Shown here: positions 24,901 to 26,898 of the stretch, in pieces
Layout: each line of letters opens with the position of its first letter
How positions within the stretch are numbered: the first letter of the stretch is position 1
Assembly: GCA_036276735.1 (NCBI GenBank)
Contig: DASUOH010000026.1
Coordinates: 1 to 26,898, forward strand
DNA: 26,898 nt
From: VRUE01 sp036276735
GTDB taxonomy: Bacteria > Actinomycetota > Thermoleophilia > Solirubrobacterales > 70-9
Direction of reading: 5' to 3'
Made by a program: the position numbers and the translations under genes
Notes under the pieces: model-generated
Told to the model about the DNA's origin: nothing
Database searches by the model: none
What the model saw: only the letters and a program-made list of their open reading frames with translations

Positions 24901-26007
24901 CTAGTAACCCGCCAGCTGCTCGATGCCGCTGGCGCGCTGGCCGCCCGCGGCCAGCATCAGTTTGAAGTCGTGCGGGGAGGAGGCGTAGTCGAGCGCGACC
25001 TCCTCAGAGACCTTGCCTTCCATCACGTAGCCGAGCAGTGACTGGTCGAAGGTGCGCATCCCGTAGTACTCGCCCTCGCCGATCACCTCGGTGATCTTGC
25101 CCGTCTCGTTGGGGTTGAGGATCAGGTCCTGGACGCGGCCGGTGACGACGAGGATCTCCGAGGCCGGGACGCGGCCTTCGCCGCTGACGTCAGGGACCAG
25201 GCGTTGGGCGATCGCACCCTTCAGGGTCGAGGCCAGCATCACCCGCGCCTGGTGCTGGAGGTGGGGGGGGAAGAAGTCGATGATTCGGTTGATCGTCTCG
25301 GTCGCGTCGAGCGTGTGGACGGTCGAGAGGACGAGGTGGCCGGTCTCGGCGGCCGAGAGCGCGGTCCGCACCGTCTCCTCGTCGCGCATCTCGCCGATCA
25401 GGATCACGTCGGGGTCCTGGCGCAGGACGCGGCGCATCGCGCGGCCGAAGCTCTCGGTGTCCGAGCCGACCTCGCGCTGATTGACGATCGAGCCTTTGTC
25501 CTTGTGCAGGTACTCGATCGGATCCTCGAGCGTGACGATGTGGTGGGCACGGGTGCGGTTGATGTGGTCGATCATCGCCGCCAGCGTCGTGCTCTTGCCC
25601 GAGCCGGTGGTGCCGGTGACGAGGATGATCCCCCGCTGCTCCTCGGCCAGCCGCGTCACCACCGGCGGCAGCCCCAGCTCCTCGACCGAGCGGATCTCAA
25701 AGGGGATCGCGCGGCAGACGATCGAGACCGAGCCGCGCTGCCTGAACGTGTTGACCCGAAAGCGCGAGACCCCCGGCAGCGCGTAGGAGAAGTCCGCCTC
25801 GCCCGCCTCCTCGAACTCCGTCTGCGAGCGCACCTCGGCGATCGCATGGAAGGCCCGCTCGGTTTCCTCCCCCGTCAACGGCTCAAATCCCTCCAGGGGC
25901 GTCAGCTCCCCGTGCAGCCGAATCGTCGGCGGCACGCCGACCTTGACGTGCAAATCCGACCCGCCCCGCTCGACGAGTGTGCGCAGCGCTGAATCGATGT
26001 CGAACAT
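24901..26007 (-). CDS. pilT: type IV pilus retraction ATPase PilT
   Basis: PilT is a hexameric cytoplasmic ATPase that drives pilus retraction. The 368-aa protein has the PAS-like N-domain (about 1-100; GGSDLHVKVGVPPTIRLHG). The RecA-like core includes Walker A GTTGSGKST (about 131-139), the Asp box TLEDPIEYLH, Walker B DVILIGEMRDEET, the His box AAETGHLVLSTVHT and the PilT-type helix LKGAIAQRLVP. Length and motifs fit PilT/PilU rather than PilB. It is the only pilus gene here, on the minus strand. Its stop codon lies at the broken end of the pseudogene, and its start is divergent from lipoprotein copy 2, 106 bases apart. Other pilus genes must be elsewhere. Confidence 0.94.
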   Translation of the reverse strand: MFDIDSALRTLVERGGSDLHVKVGVPPTIRLHGELTPLEGFEPLTGEETERAFHAIAEVRSQTEFEEAGEADFSYALPGVSRFRVNTFRQRGSVSIVCRAIPFEIRSVEELGLPPVVTRLAEEQRGIILVTGTTGSGKSTTLAAMIDHINRTRAHHIVTLEDPIEYLHKDKGSIVNQREVGSDTESFGRAMRRVLRQDPDVILIGEMRDEETVRTALSAAETGHLVLSTVHTLDATETINRIIDFFPPHLQHQARVMLASTLKGAIAQRLVPDVSGEGRVPASEILVVTGRVQDLILNPNETGKITEVIGEGEYYGMRTFDQSLLGYVMEGKVSEEVALDYASSPHDFKLMLAAGGQRASGIEQLAGY

Positions 26008-26113
26008 CGGGGGGTGTATCGGCCGGTTGGGCAGATCCCTTAGCGAGAAGGAGCGCGAGATTGCTCAGCAAGTTTCGACTACCATCACTTCCTTTCTACC
26101 CGGAGGAGGAAAG

Positions 26114-26653
26114 ATGATGGGACGATCGACGACTTTGGCGTGTGGGCTGGTGGCGCTCACGTTTGCTCTCGGCGCTGCGGGTTGCGGCGACGACGACGAG
26201 GGCGGCGGCACCGCGACTGCGAACGGCGCCGCAGCGAAAGACTCCGGCTCGGCGTCGCCCGCAAACGACGGTGTTTCGTCCGCCAAGGAGGAATTCATCG
26301 CGGCCGCCAATCGCGCCTGTGCGCGAGAGTGGCGCCGGTTGGTTCCTCGCATCAGCGCCTACAACCGCCGCTTCGGTTCTGCCCCAAGGGAAGGCACGCC
26401 CGCCTACACCGATCTGGCCGAGGCGACCTTCATTCCCACCTTCGAAGCCGAGCTCGACGCGGTGCGTGCTCTCGAAGCGCCGCCGAGCGAGGAGGGGAGG
26501 GTGGAAGCTCTGCTTGCCGACCACCAGGAGGCGATCGGGCGTGCCGCCGAGCAGGAGGTCGAGTCATTCGACCAGCTCCAGCGGGCGCTTGCTCCTACGA
26601 GCCGTTCACTGGCTCGTTACGGCTTGACCCGCTGCACCGCATCGGGCTTCTGA
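26114..26653 (+). CDS. small lipoprotein, copy 2
   Basis: A 179-aa paralogue of the lipoprotein at 15158. It has the signal segment LACGLVALTFALGA, the lipobox AAGC and the same GDDDE acidic start of the mature chain. A longer Ala/Gly/Ser linker leads to the helical domain, with Cys in ANRACAREW and in LTRCTAS, and the shared motif PTFEAELDAVRALEAPPSEE. The start is ATG 26114 (a second ATG follows at once), directly after GGAGGAGGAAAG. Upstream bases resemble those before copy 1 (a TTCGA..A block and a pyrimidine-rich run), so regulation may be shared. The frame is open further upstream into pilT, but the lipobox and Shine-Dalgarno sequence fix the start. Function is unknown. Confidence 0.85.
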   Translation: MMGRSTTLACGLVALTFALGAAGCGDDDEGGGTATANGAAAKDSGSASPANDGVSSAKEEFIAAANRACAREWRRLVPRISAYNRRFGSAPREGTPAYTDLAEATFIPTFEAELDAVRALEAPPSEEGRVEALLADHQEAIGRAAEQEVESFDQLQRALAPTSRSLARYGLTRCTASGF

Positions 26654-26853
26654 GTGCGCCGGATCGAAGGGACGCCGATCCGCGCACACGGAACTGCCTC
26701 GCACGCAGTTTGCAGCGCAAACGAGGCGGCGCCTCGGCTTCAAGCCGCCGCCCCCGCCAGTTTGCACAGACTTTCTTGCTCGGTCGGAGGCGAGCCGGTA
26801 TGCATCGATGAAGCTCCTGATCCGGGAGCGGCTCAACGACGAAAGGGAAAAGG
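26654..26853 (+). promoter_or_regulatory. structured leader element, copy C
   Basis: This third copy begins immediately after the lipoprotein 2 stop. Hairpin 1 pairs GTGCG (26654-26658) and CGGATC (26660-26665) with GATCCG (26677-26682) and CGCAC (26683-26687). The stem bases differ from A and B but stay paired, and the loop ends GGGACGCC. ACACGGA follows. Hairpin 2 is GTTTGC with GCAAAC (26708-26722), with an outer GCCTC/GAGGC. An extra GGCGGC/GCCGCC stem comes next, and a GCTCC/GGAGC hairpin (about 26813-26829) lies before the AGGGAAAAGG ribosome-binding region. Confidence 0.58.
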
Positions 26854-26898
26854 ATGAAGAAGCTACTTCTGATTGCGATCGCCGTGTTCGGCCTCGCG
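26854..26898 (+). CDS. start of a secreted protein, cut by the window end
   Basis: Only 15 codons are present. They read MKKLLLIAIAVFGLA, a typical signal-peptide start: two Lys, then a hydrophobic run. GGGAAAAGG precedes the ATG. Its place after leader copy C, 200 nt from hairpin 1, mirrors the secreted gene at 15901. Whether the mature part belongs to the same family cannot be seen. Confidence 0.65.
   Translation, partial: MKKLLLIAIAVFGLA

Noticed and set aside
25943..26113. longer N-terminus for lipoprotein copy 2
   Set aside because: It would run antisense into pilT and bury the lipobox; GGAGGAGGAAAG fixes the start at 26114.

Overview
The window is high-GC bacterial DNA with densely packed genes, GTG starts and 4-base stop/start overlaps. 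The gene mix suggests an actinobacterium of the class Thermoleophilia (Solirubrobacterales-like): a split PntA, an EgtB/EgtD pair, an F420-type LLM oxidoreductase, a GlpX-type FBPase, very large secreted NHL/fibronectin-III proteins with Arg/Lys-rich tails, and small secreted proteins of a lineage-expanded family. This placement is an inference from gene content; no rRNA or tRNA gene was seen.

Layout. (1) 15-2939: pntAA-pntAB-pntB, a three-gene proton-translocating NAD(P) transhydrogenase operon. (2) 2995-4876: a perfect 12-bp palindrome covering the GTG start of a 622-codon fusion protein. It joins an AbiEi-like winged helix and a DUF559 nuclease-like domain to a class III prepilin-type membrane segment and an extracytoplasmic domain. 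(3) 4919-7101: egtB and egtD for ergothioneine, overlapping by 4 bases. (4) 7149-12986: three HipA-like kinase genes, with an LLM oxidoreductase (minus strand) and glpX between the first and second. No HipB-like gene is present. All three kinases keep the catalytic residues but have Ala where E. coli HipA has its autophosphorylated Ser150. (5) 13040-14812: a regulator with two winged-helix domains, then a SAM methyltransferase. (6) 14883-16557: a 59-aa ORF, a lipoprotein gene, a 200-nt structured leader and a small secreted protein with very unusual ACA codon use, closed by a 17-bp hairpin. (7) 16784-24435: two giant secreted proteins (1437 and 1113 aa) overlapping by 4 bases, behind a near-consensus promoter. 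(8) 24451-26898: a second copy of the leader with a decayed copy of the secreted-protein gene (start codon lost, frameshift, 3' end lost), pilT on the minus strand, a second lipoprotein gene, a third copy of the leader, and the first 15 codons of another secreted protein.

The most unusual signal is the leader at 15697-15900, 24451-24651 and 26654-26853. Each copy puts a conserved first hairpin about 200 nt before the start codon (or former start codon) of a small exported protein. Paired bases change together between copies, so this looks like a structured cis-regulatory RNA or DNA element I do not recognise. The second most unusual region is the set of three HipA-like kinases with neither HipB nor the autophosphorylation serine.

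Several start codons (egtB, glpX, the double winged-helix gene, the methyltransferase) lie only 8-13 nt after a -10-like hexamer and have no convincing Shine-Dalgarno sequence. The hipA1, hipA2, lipoprotein and 1113-aa genes have strong ones. This suggests that leaderless and SD-led transcripts are mixed here.
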